Shown: positions 17,330-25,624, numbered from the stretch's first letter. The stretch is DNA of 64,000 bases from Caenibius sp. WL (GCF_019803445.1 NZ_CP081844.1:2864501-2928500), one strand, 5' to 3'. Translations and numbers: made by a program. Notes: generated by a model from the letters alone, not told the origin.

Positions 17330-19035
17330 AGAGCGTACGCTGTGCGATCTATACCCGCAAGTCGAGCGAGGAAGGCCTCGAACAGGGGTTCAACTCGCTC
17401 GATGCCCAGCGCGAGGCCTGTGCCGCCTATATCCTCAGCCAGGCCAGCGAAGGCTGGCAGCTGATCCCCGAGTACTATGATGATGGCGGGCTGTCGGGCG
17501 GAACGCTGGAGCGCCCTGCCCTGCAGCGCCTGCTGGGCGATGTCGCTGACGGGAAAATCGATATCATCGTCGTCTACAAGGTCGACCGGCTGACCCGCTC
17601 GCTGCTCGACTTTGCCCGTCTCGTCGAAGCCTTCGATGCGGCCAACGTCAGCTTTGTCTCGATCACCCAGTCCTTCAACACCACCACCAGCATGGGGCGC
17701 CTGACGCTCAACATGCTTCTGTCCTTCGCCCAGTTCGAACGCGAAGTGACCGCCGAGCGCATTCGGGACAAGATTGCCGCCTCCAAAGCCAGAGGTATGT
17801 GGATGGGCGGCGTGCCCCCGCTGGGCTACCGGCCCGATGGCCGCACTCTCGCCATCGTCGAAGAGCATGCTGTCCTGATCCGTGAGATCTATGCCCGCTA
17901 TCTCAGGCTCGGCAATGTCCGGCTGCTCGCCGACACCCTGATCCAGGACAAGATTGCCGTTCCCCGCAGGGCGACCCGCAGAGGAAGAGCTTACGGTGGT
18001 GGTTCCTTCTCCCGTGGTCAGCTTTATACGATCCTGCGCAATCCCATTTATGCAGGCGACATTGCGCATAAGGACAAGCGTTATCCCGGCAACCATCCCG
18101 CGATCATCAGCCGGGACATATGGGACAGGGTCCAGCAGCAGCTGGCACACAACGTCAAAGGTCTCCGGCAGACCCGTCAGGCCAATGCCAGCTTGCTGGC
18201 AGGCTTGTTGTTCGACGAGACGGGTGAACCGCTGATCGCGGTGCACACGACCAGAGGCAAACAGCGCTATCGCTACTATGTCAGCAAAGCGCAGCAGCAT
18301 GGCACAGCCAGTCCGGACACACCGGCCATCCGCCTGCCTGCCCGCGAGATCGAGCAGGTTATCCGGCAAGAACTGTCTTCGCTCCTGGCCGATCCGTTTG
18401 TCCTGGTCGAGCGTTGCCGGTTCACTCTCACGCCCGAGATGTTCGCCACCCTGACCGCGCGGTGTGCCGACCTTTCAACTCAGGCCCAGACATGGCCCCA
18501 TGCCGTGGTCAGCCAGATCATCAGCCGGATCGTTCTTCATCCCGGCCGGATCGAACTGCTCCTTGTCCCATCGGGACTTGCCAAGCTGCTGGAGCTTCCA
18601 GCAAGCCCGACGGCGCCAGCGGCGCTTCCCCATATCGCTGCTGTTCGCCTCAAGCGGACCGGTCACACCGTGCGGCTTATCCAGGATGATGGCATGGCGG
18701 CCTCGGCCGCCACTCCCGATCCCACGCTTGTTCGCCTGCTACTCAAGGCACAGCGCTGGTGGGCGGAGCTCGCCACAGGCCAGTGCGATATCACCAGGCT
18801 CTCCCGGCGGGAGAATGTCAGCGCTTCCTATATGACCCGCGTTGTCCGCCTTGCTTTTCTGGCGCCCAAAATAGTCGATGCGATCCTTTCCGGGCGGACG
18901 CTCGCTACCGTTGATGGCGCCTCCCTCCTGGCTACGGGCGCCATCACCACCGACTGGGACAGGCAACATGCAAAGTTCCTGCCCGCACCGGACGGCCAGT
19001 CCCTTCAGGCGCGCAAAAAAAGATCGTCTCTCTGA
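17326..19035 (+). CDS. Large serine recombinase
   Basis: A 569-residue recombinase. Residues 3-150 are the resolvase catalytic domain, with nucleophile Ser13 in YTRKSSEEG and further family motifs (YKVDRLTRSLLDFARL, LNMLLSFAQFERE). Residues 160-270 are the recombinase domain (GYRPDGRTLAIVEEHAVLIR, ILRNPIYAGDIAHK). A zinc-ribbon-like region follows, without the usual cysteines, then a long C-terminal helical part. It would catalyse site-specific integration or excision. It is the third gene of the coupled DUF3489-DUF2924 operon. No attachment-site pair around it was identified. Confidence 0.93.
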   Translation: MKSVRCAIYTRKSSEEGLEQGFNSLDAQREACAAYILSQASEGWQLIPEYYDDGGLSGGTLERPALQRLLGDVADGKIDIIVVYKVDRLTRSLLDFARLVEAFDAANVSFVSITQSFNTTTSMGRLTLNMLLSFAQFEREVTAERIRDKIAASKARGMWMGGVPPLGYRPDGRTLAIVEEHAVLIREIYARYLRLGNVRLLADTLIQDKIAVPRRATRRGRAYGGGSFSRGQLYTILRNPIYAGDIAHKDKRYPGNHPAIISRDIWDRVQQQLAHNVKGLRQTRQANASLLAGLLFDETGEPLIAVHTTRGKQRYRYYVSKAQQHGTASPDTPAIRLPAREIEQVIRQELSSLLADPFVLVERCRFTLTPEMFATLTARCADLSTQAQTWPHAVVSQIISRIVLHPGRIELLLVPSGLAKLLELPASPTAPAALPHIAAVRLKRTGHTVRLIQDDGMAASAATPDPTLVRLLLKAQRWWAELATGQCDITRLSRRENVSASYMTRVVRLAFLAPKIVDAILSGRTLATVDGASLLATGAITTDWDRQHAKFLPAPDGQSLQARKKRSSL

Positions 19036-19207
19036 TGCCGGCAAGGGATCTGTTGCTTCATCCCAGGCATTCTTCTACCGGCGTCCCTGTCGAAGGCGGG
19101 CGCACGCCAGTCAATGCCGACTCATCCAGATATTCGACAAAAATCAGACCATATGGCGGAACTGAAGCAGCATGACTGTTTTGGATTTCTCGCAATGAAA
19201 GGACATA

Positions 19208-19756
19208 GTGGTGGCAGACAACGAGCAGGATCGGGAAACTTTGATTGTTCTAACATCCGATATTGTGGCGGCTCATGTGAGCAACAACAATGTCGGCGTT
19301 GAAGAGGTCTCGAGCCTCATTGCGAATGTCTATGCCGCGCTTTCAGGTCTTTCGACCGAACCGGCTGCCCAAGCCGCTGCGAAGGAACCCGCGGTCCCGA
19401 TCCGCGCTTCGGTGCGCCCCGACCATGTCACCTGCCTTGAGTGCGGTAAGAAGATGACAATGCTCAAACGTCACCTGAGCACCGACCACAACCTCACCGT
19501 GAACGAGTATCGTCAGCGCTGGGGTCTTTCTTCCAACCATCCCGTGGTCGCTCCCAATTATGCGGCGCGGCGGGCTGACCTGGCCAAAAAGATCGGGCTG
19601 GGTCGCAAGCCGGGCGAACAAACCAAAGCTAAAGCACCCAAAAGCAGTGCCGGCGCGCCCACACCTGTGCCAGCCGACACGAAAAGCGCAAAGCGCCAGG
19701 GGCTGATCAGGAAGCTGAACAAGAACGCGGAAAAAGCGCCGGCGCAATCAGATTAA
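19208..19756 (+). CDS. MucR/Ros-family zinc-finger regulator
   Basis: A 182-residue transcriptional regulator. The MucR/Ros zinc finger is clear: CLECGKKMTMLKRHLSTDH (Cys-x2-Cys-x9-His-x4-His, about 77-95), followed by the conserved NEYRQRWGL. The N-terminal region is helical and the C-terminal tail is long, basic and Ala/Lys-rich. The start is GTG at 19208 or 19211, with AGGA nearby. Family members are H-NS-like silencers of alphaproteobacterial genes. It lies 170 bases after the recombinase; a role in silencing the surrounding acquired DNA is a plausible inference. Confidence 0.9.
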   Translation: MVADNEQDRETLIVLTSDIVAAHVSNNNVGVEEVSSLIANVYAALSGLSTEPAAQAAAKEPAVPIRASVRPDHVTCLECGKKMTMLKRHLSTDHNLTVNEYRQRWGLSSNHPVVAPNYAARRADLAKKIGLGRKPGEQTKAKAPKSSAGAPTPVPADTKSAKRQGLIRKLNKNAEKAPAQSD

Positions 19757-19999
19757 TCGGATCAGGGGGAGACATTCGTCCCTCACGTTCCGGCTTCGCT
19801 AGTGCCAACGGATGCTCATGGCATTCTGAAAATGCCATGAGCGCATTTGCTGGCCAGAACCGGCCTTGTGCCTGACCGGACCCGCCAACTTCTCCACGGT
19901 CGCATTGTGCAGTGTATAACCTCATTGGAAGCGATAGCTGCTGGCGACGTAATGGCTACAGTGGTGATTCAACGGATAGGGACTTCGGGCTGAAATCCT

Positions 20000-20386
20000 A
20001 TGAAGCAAGTAGCCGCAGCGATCGCGCTGAACAGGGGTAAAGTACTGGTCGCACGGCGCGCTCCAGGCGAAAACCTCGCCGGTTATTGGGAGTTTCCCGG
20101 CGGAAAATTGGAAGATGGCGAGAGTCCCCATGTCTGCATCATTCGCGAACTGCAGGAGGAGTTGAACCTCGCCGCGGAAGCTGGCGAAATTTTGGCTGAG
20201 TCCGTCTACGAATATCCCGGAGGCTCGATCAACCTCATAGGTGTTTCAGTCAAGCTCCTCAGCGATGAGATTCAGTTATCGGTTCATGACCAAATCGACT
20301 GGGTCGCGCCTTCTGCCTTGCTCAGCATCAATTTGGCTCCCGCCGACATTGCTATCGCTGAAGAACTAGTCCGGCGCTATGGCTGA
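20000..20386 (+). CDS. NudG/MutT-like NUDIX hydrolase
   Basis: A 128-residue nucleotide pyrophosphohydrolase. The NUDIX box is complete (GGKLEDGE, then RELQEEL, residues 34-55; G-x5-E-x7-REUxEE). The context WEFPGGK and the C-terminal LAPADIAIAEELVRR resemble E. coli NudG, which removes modified pyrimidine nucleotides such as 5-methyl-dCTP, more than classical MutT. The stop overlaps the start of the SRA-like/HNH gene by eight bases, so the two are translationally linked. The suggestion that it cleans modified dCTP to protect host DNA from the neighbouring endonuclease is my inference. Confidence 0.88.
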   Translation: MKQVAAAIALNRGKVLVARRAPGENLAGYWEFPGGKLEDGESPHVCIIRELQEELNLAAEAGEILAESVYEYPGGSINLIGVSVKLLSDEIQLSVHDQIDWVAPSALLSINLAPADIAIAEELVRRYG

Positions 20387-21224
20387 TTTCATGGCTGATT
20401 TCGTAGCGCCCACCCTTGGAGAAGAGCTCGACAATGAGCAGTTGTGCGAACTGTTCGGTTGTGGTCCCCAAGGCGGGATGCGCCGGTCGCACAAGACAAA
20501 CACGCTCACTTTGATCTCGAACCATGTAGAATCGATCTACGATGATCGCTGGATTGATGGCGTCCTGCATTATACCGGAATGGGTCAGACCGGACACCAG
20601 TCTTTGTCGTTCATGCAGAACAAGACGCTAGCTGAAAGCCCTGTCAATGGTGTTGCCATCCACCTCTTCGAAGTGCACCAGCCGCAAACTTACACATATG
20701 TCGGCGAAGTGAGCTTGTCTGGAGTTCCGTACCAAGAAGTCCAGAACGATGTGCGTGGTGATCAGCGGAACGTCTGGGTGTTTCCGCTTGCGACCAAGAG
20801 TGGGATTGTACCACCAATCCCAGCCCGAACAGTCGAAGCGCTCGAAGAACGAAAGACGAGGTTCGCACGCCGGATGACCGACCAGGAAATCCAGCACAAA
20901 GCCAAGCTAAGCGGCCGTTCCGTGGTGGGTTCACAGACCACCATCACTACGCGATACCAGCGCAGTGTATGGGTTGCAGAGCATGCCAAGCGTAGGGCGA
21001 ATGGCTTGTGTGAGCTCTGCCGCACTCCAGCCCCGTTTTCTGACAAAGGTGGACTGCCATACCTCGAGACACACCACATCCAATGGTTAGCTCGCGGTGG
21101 TGCAGATACTATTGAAAATACGGTCGCGCTTTGCCCGAACTGCCACAAGAAGATGCACGTGTTGGATCTTCAACAGGACATTCTGCGATTGCGGGAGTCT
21201 GCGTCTGGGCGCGAGGTGGCCTAA
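20379..21224 (+). CDS. SRA-like domain plus HNH endonuclease (modified-DNA restriction)
   Basis: A 281-residue protein. The N-terminal half (about 10-150) resembles the SRA-like modified-base-reading domain found in ScoMcrA-type proteins (LCELFGCGPQGGMRRSHKTN, DDRWIDGVLHYTGMGQTG). A linker follows, then a zinc-bound HNH nuclease: Cys211/Cys214, His232-His233 in ETHHIQW, Asn247, and Cys252/Cys255/His256. This layout predicts a type IV-like endonuclease cutting DNA with modified bases. The start overlaps the NUDIX gene. Recognition of 5-methylcytosine, hydroxymethylcytosine or phosphorothioate cannot be decided from sequence. Confidence 0.85.
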   Translation: MADFMADFVAPTLGEELDNEQLCELFGCGPQGGMRRSHKTNTLTLISNHVESIYDDRWIDGVLHYTGMGQTGHQSLSFMQNKTLAESPVNGVAIHLFEVHQPQTYTYVGEVSLSGVPYQEVQNDVRGDQRNVWVFPLATKSGIVPPIPARTVEALEERKTRFARRMTDQEIQHKAKLSGRSVVGSQTTITTRYQRSVWVAEHAKRRANGLCELCRTPAPFSDKGGLPYLETHHIQWLARGGADTIENTVALCPNCHKKMHVLDLQQDILRLRESASGREVA

Positions 21225-21380
21225 TCCGCCAACAAAGCTGACACTTCGGCTGCAGCCTGCGCATCTTGATACCAGTCATTCATGAGGGCCAGGAAGCCTG
21301 ACCTGTGTGAGCCGGGGACCTGTCCAGGTAGGCGCAAGCCCGCCCTTTGCGCTCAGTTCGTGAGGCATTAGAGTTGCGGC

Positions 21381-21893
21381 ATGCACCAGACAGTCGAAAT
21401 AGTCGTGAATGACCGAATGCAGCGGGGCTATCGCTATACCCGTTCTGTGGCCATCGGACAGGCTTTCGATCCCGCATTTCTTCCGGAGCTCACGCCTGCC
21501 GAAATGCTGAGTCTGGGGGTTTTTTGTGGTAAATACATGACCGACTGTAGAGCTGAGTTCCCAGCAGATTGGTTTGAGGGTGCGAAGCTGGCCCCTGATC
21601 GTCCTGATTGTTCATTGAACTACTTTGGGGTGCGCGCGAGCGTTCCCCTCCGTGTTTGGATCGACAAGGGCTGGATATACCCAGAAGACCCGCGCGGATG
21701 GTTTCAATGGTACTGTCGATACTATTCGGGACGCAGGCTGCCACAAGAGGATGCTCGTCAGATCGCGCGCTGGAAAGCTTTCAAACGTCATGCCGCACAA
21801 ATCGTAAAACATTGCAATCCGGGAGATCCTTTTTGCCGCCCGAGGCAACGGCAAGCTCTCCTCCAATGGGCTTATGACAGCCGGATTCTCTAA
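21381..21893 (+). CDS. Conserved-looking protein of unknown function
   Basis: A 170-residue, aromatic-rich protein (PADWFEGAKL, LNYFGVRASVPLRVWIDKGW, DPRGWFQWYCRYYSGRR, QIARWKAFKRH). The pattern is conserved in type and I have seen similar sequences described only as hypothetical. It contains five cysteines and no clear catalytic motif. It lies 156 bases after the HNH gene on the same strand and could be a third member of the NUDIX-HNH cluster. A function is not assigned. Confidence 0.7.
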   Translation: MHQTVEIVVNDRMQRGYRYTRSVAIGQAFDPAFLPELTPAEMLSLGVFCGKYMTDCRAEFPADWFEGAKLAPDRPDCSLNYFGVRASVPLRVWIDKGWIYPEDPRGWFQWYCRYYSGRRLPQEDARQIARWKAFKRHAAQIVKHCNPGDPFCRPRQRQALLQWAYDSRIL

Positions 21894-22095
21894 CCGATTG
21901 CTTCCTTGTGATTACCGCTATCGCCAACATAGCTGCCTGACCAGACGGGGTGTAGATGCTGGATAAGAGCACTTAGGCCGTAGTGCGATAGCTCATTCCG
22001 TCGGTGGGATCCTCGGATGAGATACATTGAAGGCATATTGCGCTCTGCTGCGTAGCTCGCCAAACTAATCTGAATAAACACGGGAGGGGCTTAAT

Positions 22096-22557
22096 GTGGG
22101 ATTGAAAGGCGTTAACAGGATCATGATTGCGGTGCATGATCTTGAGCGGAGCAAGAAACTATACGAGGAATTACTCGGTGCGACTTTTCTGGATGCCAAC
22201 TGGACGGGTGAACCGTTCGGTATTCATGTCGCTATCGCATGGGATGCGGGCATAGAGCTATGCGCACCTATGCCCGGGCGGGAAAGGGACAGTGTGATAT
22301 CGGGGTTTCTAGCCACTCGGGGTGAAGGCATTATGAGTGTATTTTTTGGAGTTAGTGATGGTGAGGCAGCACTCGAACGCAGCGCTGCTGCTGGCTACAC
22401 TTGCTCGCACACCCTTGATTATACTCAGGCCGAAATTGACGAACATCTCGGAGGGCTCTTTAGCCGATACCAAGAGTTTAATATTGATACCGGACAACGC
22501 TGTGGCTTTGCCGTAAGTTTGGCGCGCATTGAGGAGAAGGCTTCCCAGATGGCTTGA
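22096..22557 (+). CDS. VOC (glyoxalase/bleomycin-resistance) family protein
   Basis: A 153-residue protein with the VOC fold pattern: MIAVHDLERSKKLYEELLGA at 9-28 (the first beta-alpha unit of the family), then a second half with FFGVSDGEAALERSAAAGY. GTG at 22096 is the start; a GGGAGGGG lies ten bases before. Enzyme activity (lyase, dioxygenase or binding protein) cannot be predicted from this fold alone. It stands alone between intergenic gaps of about 170-200 bases. Confidence 0.8.
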   Translation: MGLKGVNRIMIAVHDLERSKKLYEELLGATFLDANWTGEPFGIHVAIAWDAGIELCAPMPGRERDSVISGFLATRGEGIMSVFFGVSDGEAALERSAAAGYTCSHTLDYTQAEIDEHLGGLFSRYQEFNIDTGQRCGFAVSLARIEEKASQMA

Positions 22558-22723
22558 TACGACCTGAGGGACAGCGGCGGCCGAGTATTTGGCGCGCGGT
22601 CTATGCATGATCCCGAGCTAAGTGGCGTTCTAGTCTAACGTGGGGATCGGCGTATTTTTTGATAGGCTGCTTACACCCGCATGCGCAAGCCAACATCCGC
22701 TTCCCCAGCAAAGTTGCCACAAA

Positions 22724-23005
22724 CTAGCCGGCAACAATCCTCCACGCGTCACGGGCATCTGCTCGCCGGAGTACGACACCGAAGGGAAGATCAACAAACG
22801 GTCGAAGAGAGGGCTCCCAGGCAAGAACTTCTTGGAGCACACAAACCTGCGTGTTTTGAGCCTCTCCACCACCGCTAGGATGGACACTAAACTGCCAGCC
22901 GCTATCCATTTCCTCGACCGGTTCTAATCGCTCGGCGTGTACCAATGGCTTGTCCGCCACGATGGACACGATTGCGGCCAGATTGAGATTTGCCTGCTCG
23001 CTCAT
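22724..23005 (-). CDS. DUF2185/Imm33-like protein
   Basis: A 93-residue protein. The pattern SIVADKPLVHAERLEPV, then EMDSGWQFSVHPSGGGEA, then LRPFVDLPFGVVLRR with a final W, matches the DUF2185 (Imm33-like) family, whose members are often immunity proteins of polymorphic toxin systems. No toxin gene is adjacent, so this is either an orphan immunity gene or a housekeeping relative. The start is ATG at 23005; the ribosome-binding site is weak. The 312 bases upstream (to 23317) show no gene. Confidence 0.65.
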   Translation of the reverse strand: MSEQANLNLAAIVSIVADKPLVHAERLEPVEEMDSGWQFSVHPSGGGEAQNTQVCVLQEVLAWEPSLRPFVDLPFGVVLRRADARDAWRIVAG

Positions 23006-23317
23006 GCTTTACAGATTGCAGATTGGCGTCCTTCCAGCAATGTCGGCTTTGTTGGCGTGCTCAACCGATAAGGGCGGACGATCCCAAAATGCGCTTCTGA
23101 CGATCAACTCGAAAAATCGACCTTTCGTTCAGATGACGATCCAACCCTAGGGGGATAATCGGGGCCCTGACGCGCAGTTGGCGTGATGGCCGTAATCTCT
23201 GGGCACAGAGCGGTCATCTGCTGCGTAACGAACTCACCGACACATATTCGCCTGCTGCCGTCCCATCTTACCCGTGACCAACTCCCGATGCCCGAGAGGA
23301 GGATCGACACGGCACGG

Positions 23318-23689
23318 TCAAGCCGCACCCTTGACCCATGCCAGCGCTTCGTCACGCTGCCCGGGCTCAAAGACACGGTAGCTGATATGCGGCAGGATCG
23401 CGCTTTCGATGCGTGTGAGGACACGGATCCAGGCCTGATCGGCGACGACCGCGACGCGCCCGAATTGACCGAGCTTACCCAGTAGCGGAGTCGCGCGGGC
23501 GACATGCGTTGCAAGACCTGCGATCTCGATCCCGTCGATCGAGTTGGTCTCGGCATAGACATGGACCTTGCTATTGGCCGCCATCATCACCTCGAGCCGC
23601 TTCATGATGTCCTTGAGGTCTTCGCCGGTGATCTTGCCATCGATCCGGACCGCCAACACGTTGTCCAGTGTTTCGATCATTTTATACAT
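23318..23689 (-). CDS. SpoIIAA-like (STAS-type) protein
   Basis: A 123-residue protein of the SpoIIAA-like family: MYKMIETLDNVLAVRIDGK starts the first strand, KVHVYAETNSIDGIE follows in the middle, and VRVFEPGQRDEALAWVKG-type sequence ends it (here YRVFEPGQRDEALAWVKG). The start is set at ATG 23689, since a GGAAGG lies six bases upstream; the longer frame (to 23842) reads into the antiporter-like remnant of the duplicated block. Members bind lipids or regulate transport; the role here is unknown. Confidence 0.8.
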   Translation of the reverse strand: MYKMIETLDNVLAVRIDGKITGEDLKDIMKRLEVMMAANSKVHVYAETNSIDGIEIAGLATHVARATPLLGKLGQFGRVAVVADQAWIRVLTRIESAILPHISYRVFEPGQRDEALAWVKGAA

Positions 23690-23715
23690 ATCGGACCTTC
23701 CAGTTACGCTCACCA

Positions 23716-24133
23716 GTATCGTGGCAACCGCGAACAGATCGAGCGTGAGACTCTGCGCGGCGGGAACGATCAAAGCGAAGGGGCAGGCAAAGGCGATCGC
23801 CAATGCCAGTGCCCCCCTGACCGCGCCTGAAGATACAACCAACCGCGCCCCGTCTGGTTGCGGGGCTGTAGGCCTTGGGGTGTTTAACCAGCTGCCACGA
23901 TCGAATGTTCAAGTCGCACCTCGTCGAGCAGACGCTCGATTGCGGCGCGCTGCGCATCGGTGCCGCTTAGACTGACATCCCAATTGCAATGGGCATGCGT
24001 CGCCATATCGCGCACGATCACCTTGCCAAGCGCCCGCTGCCATGTCTGCGAAGTACCGCCTCTCTCCCGAATGAGGCGGGCGATAAGTAACTGTTCGAGG
24101 TCGGAGGCAGTCATGCCCACCGCTTAGCCGCTG
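23716..24133 (-). repeat. 0.42-kb inverted duplication, right copy
   Basis: Homologous to 8122-8540 in opposite orientation, with substitutions and a few small indels. It contains the second copy of the small unknown gene and an in-frame hydrophobic stretch (AVRGALALAIAFACPF, then SLTLDLFAVATILVSVTG) resembling the end of a CPA1 Na+/H+ antiporter, cut off by the SpoIIAA-like gene. Together with the other copy it could support inversion of the 15 kb between them. Confidence 0.85.
23884..24114 (-). CDS. Unknown small protein, paralogue of the gene at 8141
   Basis: A 76-residue frame beginning MTASDLEQLLIARLIRERGG, nearly identical to the protein at 8141-8371. Differences are conservative and spread out, and the frame has no stop, whereas the DNA downstream in the left copy is broken. 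That suggests selection on this small ORF. An upstream GTG (24120) is an alternative start. No family is recognised. Confidence 0.6.
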   Translation of the reverse strand: MTASDLEQLLIARLIRERGGTSQTWQRALGKVIVRDMATHAHCNWDVSLSGTDAQRAAIERLLDEVRLEHSIVAAG

Positions 24134-24272
24134 TTGGCGGCGAAGCAAGCAGAGGTTTGCGCGCCAGCCTGATGAATCAACGACGGGTTTCGAGGATCAG
24201 CAACGGAGCAGCAAACGTCCGTTATGTTGGCGAAAGGTCTCGTGGGCACACCGTACCTGAACGCGGCCCAAC

Positions 24273-24524
24273 TTAAGATTTGTTCGGTCCCATGCCCGAG
24301 GCGGTGGCGATATGTGCTTCTGCTGCCGTCGCTTCCGCGATGAGGGCCCGCAAAGCCTGCGCTGTATCCTGCATTAGCTGGACGCTGATGGGCCGTTCGC
24401 CGTTCATGAAGCGCCTGAGGGCACGTTCGTCAATGCCGAGCCGTCGCGAGGAAGCGGTGGTGCCGCCGAACACCTGAATGCAATGGGCGAAGTGCTCGGA
24501 AAGATCCTGCATTCCAGATGACAT
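24273..24524 (-). CDS. Small XRE-like helix-turn-helix protein
   Basis: An 83-residue protein with a probable Cro/XRE-type helix-turn-helix (SRRLGIDERALRRFMNGERPISVQLM, about 27-52 in total), followed by an Ala-rich C-terminus. It is divergent from the small gene at 24617, the usual arrangement of a local regulator and target. It might regulate that gene; no sequence shows what it binds. Confidence 0.55.
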   Translation of the reverse strand: MSSGMQDLSEHFAHCIQVFGGTTASSRRLGIDERALRRFMNGERPISVQLMQDTAQALRALIAEATAAEAHIATASGMGPNKS

Positions 24525-24616
24525 AATCTTTGTATTCCCTTCGTGTGGACTGATCGTACGTACGGTGCGCGAGATTGAAATGGCGAGTTGGCGCCTTGCC
24601 GTCTACAGGATGGGAA

Positions 24617-24838
24617 ATGACAGTCACGAAAGAAGATGCTCCATCGTTAGAAAGAGCGCAAAGGCGGCTCTTGCGCCGGATCTACAACGGGCGTTCCGTT
24701 CCGATCATCGCAGATGGAAGACCCTTTCTGACCTACAGCGATGCCAGCCAATACCTCCTCTCGCTCGCGCCCCAGGCCCGTGACATCGCCTACGTCGAGA
24801 TGAAGGAGCAGGCGAAATCGCCTCGCCATAATCCGTGA
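24617..24838 (+). CDS. Small protein of unknown function
   Basis: A 73-residue protein (MTVTKEDAPSLERAQRRLLR ... IIADGRPFLTYSDASQYLL). The ATG at 24617 is preferred over TTG 24575 because GATGGGAA precedes it at the right distance. It is basic and mostly helical. It is divergent from the helix-turn-helix gene at 24273. No family is recognised. Confidence 0.5.
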   Translation: MTVTKEDAPSLERAQRRLLRRIYNGRSVPIIADGRPFLTYSDASQYLLSLAPQARDIAYVEMKEQAKSPRHNP

Positions 24839-24943
24839 GGGAATAGGCCGCCACGAAAGCAGTCCGACCATCGGCGCTCCATTGACAAACGGCTGCTTTC
24901 AAAAAGGTAAAAAAAGAGGCTCGAAACGCCCGCTTTGTCGGCG

Positions 24944-25270
24944 TTAATCATCTACATCAGCCAACCAAGATGGCATATCCCGCTTGGTATGAAGCACGCG
25001 CCAGACATCCACATGGGTCTCGAATTCAAGGTAGAAAACAAGCCATGGGAATCCTTTCAGCCCTATGGTCCTCAACCCCGGTAAGTTCAGCTCGTGAGAC
25101 CACCGCGGAGACCCTGCCGCCGGCATTTCCCCGATGAAGGTATAGGCCTGTTCAAGGGCATCAATGAAGCCGAAAGCCACATCCGTGTCGGCTTCGTCCG
25201 CGTAATACTCGACCGCAAGGTCTACATCCTCCCGCGCTTTGGCGCGCGGTATGACCGGTTTTGCAGTCAC
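24944..25270 (-). CDS. parE: ParE/RelE-family toxin
   Basis: A 108-residue toxin of the RelE/ParE superfamily: AREDVDLAVEYYADEADTDV, helices to DALEQAYTFIGEMPAAGSPR, then LRTIGLKGFPWLVFYLEFE and VDVWRVLHTKRD, the typical strands with a late Arg-His. ParE proteins poison gyrase. It overlaps the antitoxin stop by four bases (ATGA), placing it second in a type II toxin-antitoxin operon. Its actual target is inferred from the family. Confidence 0.88.
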   Translation of the reverse strand: MTAKPVIPRAKAREDVDLAVEYYADEADTDVAFGFIDALEQAYTFIGEMPAAGSPRWSHELNLPGLRTIGLKGFPWLVFYLEFETHVDVWRVLHTKRDMPSWLADVDD

Positions 25271-25506
25271 GAGCCTGTGCGTTGCGTCACACGGTCACGA
25301 AGGCCTTGGAAATATCCGGCATCGACCGGCGCGGTGGCTGCAGAACTGGCGCCGTCCAAAAGTATTTCGCGAAGGCGTTGAATGTCCTGATCCTTGCGGA
25401 TCAACTCCCGCACATACTCGCTGCTCGTACCGTAACCTCGCACGTTGACCTGCTGGTCCACGAACGCCTTGAGTGCATCCGGAAGCGAGATGTTCATCGT
25501 CGACAT
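25267..25506 (-). CDS. parD: ParD-like antitoxin
   Basis: A 79-residue ribbon-helix-helix antitoxin: MSTMNISLPDALKAFVDQQV with the DNA-binding strand, then GYGTSSEYVRELIRKDQ (the classic ParD helix pair) and a C-terminal toxin-binding tail. The ATG at 25506 is preferred over the frame start at 25542. It directly precedes parE and probably represses its own promoter through the palindrome at 25511-25551. Confidence 0.9.
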   Translation of the reverse strand: MSTMNISLPDALKAFVDQQVNVRGYGTSSEYVRELIRKDQDIQRLREILLDGASSAATAPVDAGYFQGLRDRVTQRTGS

Positions 25507-25510
25507 GGAC

Positions 25511-25551
25511 CGCGATATAGCGTGTTTGGCAAAATCTGGCAAGATATCGCG
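25511..25551. promoter_or_regulatory. Inverted repeat upstream of parDE
   Basis: CGCGATAT (25511-25518) and ATATCGCG (25544-25551) form a perfect 8-base inverted repeat separated by 25 bases, just upstream of the parD start. The spacer holds two related TGGCAA words. It is a likely site for ParD or ParDE autoregulation. Confidence 0.55.
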
Positions 25552-25624
25552 TAGCTCAAATCACCGAACACAGTGACGTTCCGATATCTTCCGGTTGGCC
25601 AATTCTCGCCATCGGAGAACTATC

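Noticed and set aside
17092-18369. Open frame of 425 codons antisense to the serine recombinase
   Set aside because: The recombinase frame shows all family motifs; the antisense frame is a GC-rich shadow without domains.
23687-23842. 51-residue N-terminal extension of the SpoIIAA-like protein with an antiporter-like motif
   Set aside because: It is an in-frame remnant of the duplicated block; a good ribosome-binding site supports the internal ATG at 23689.
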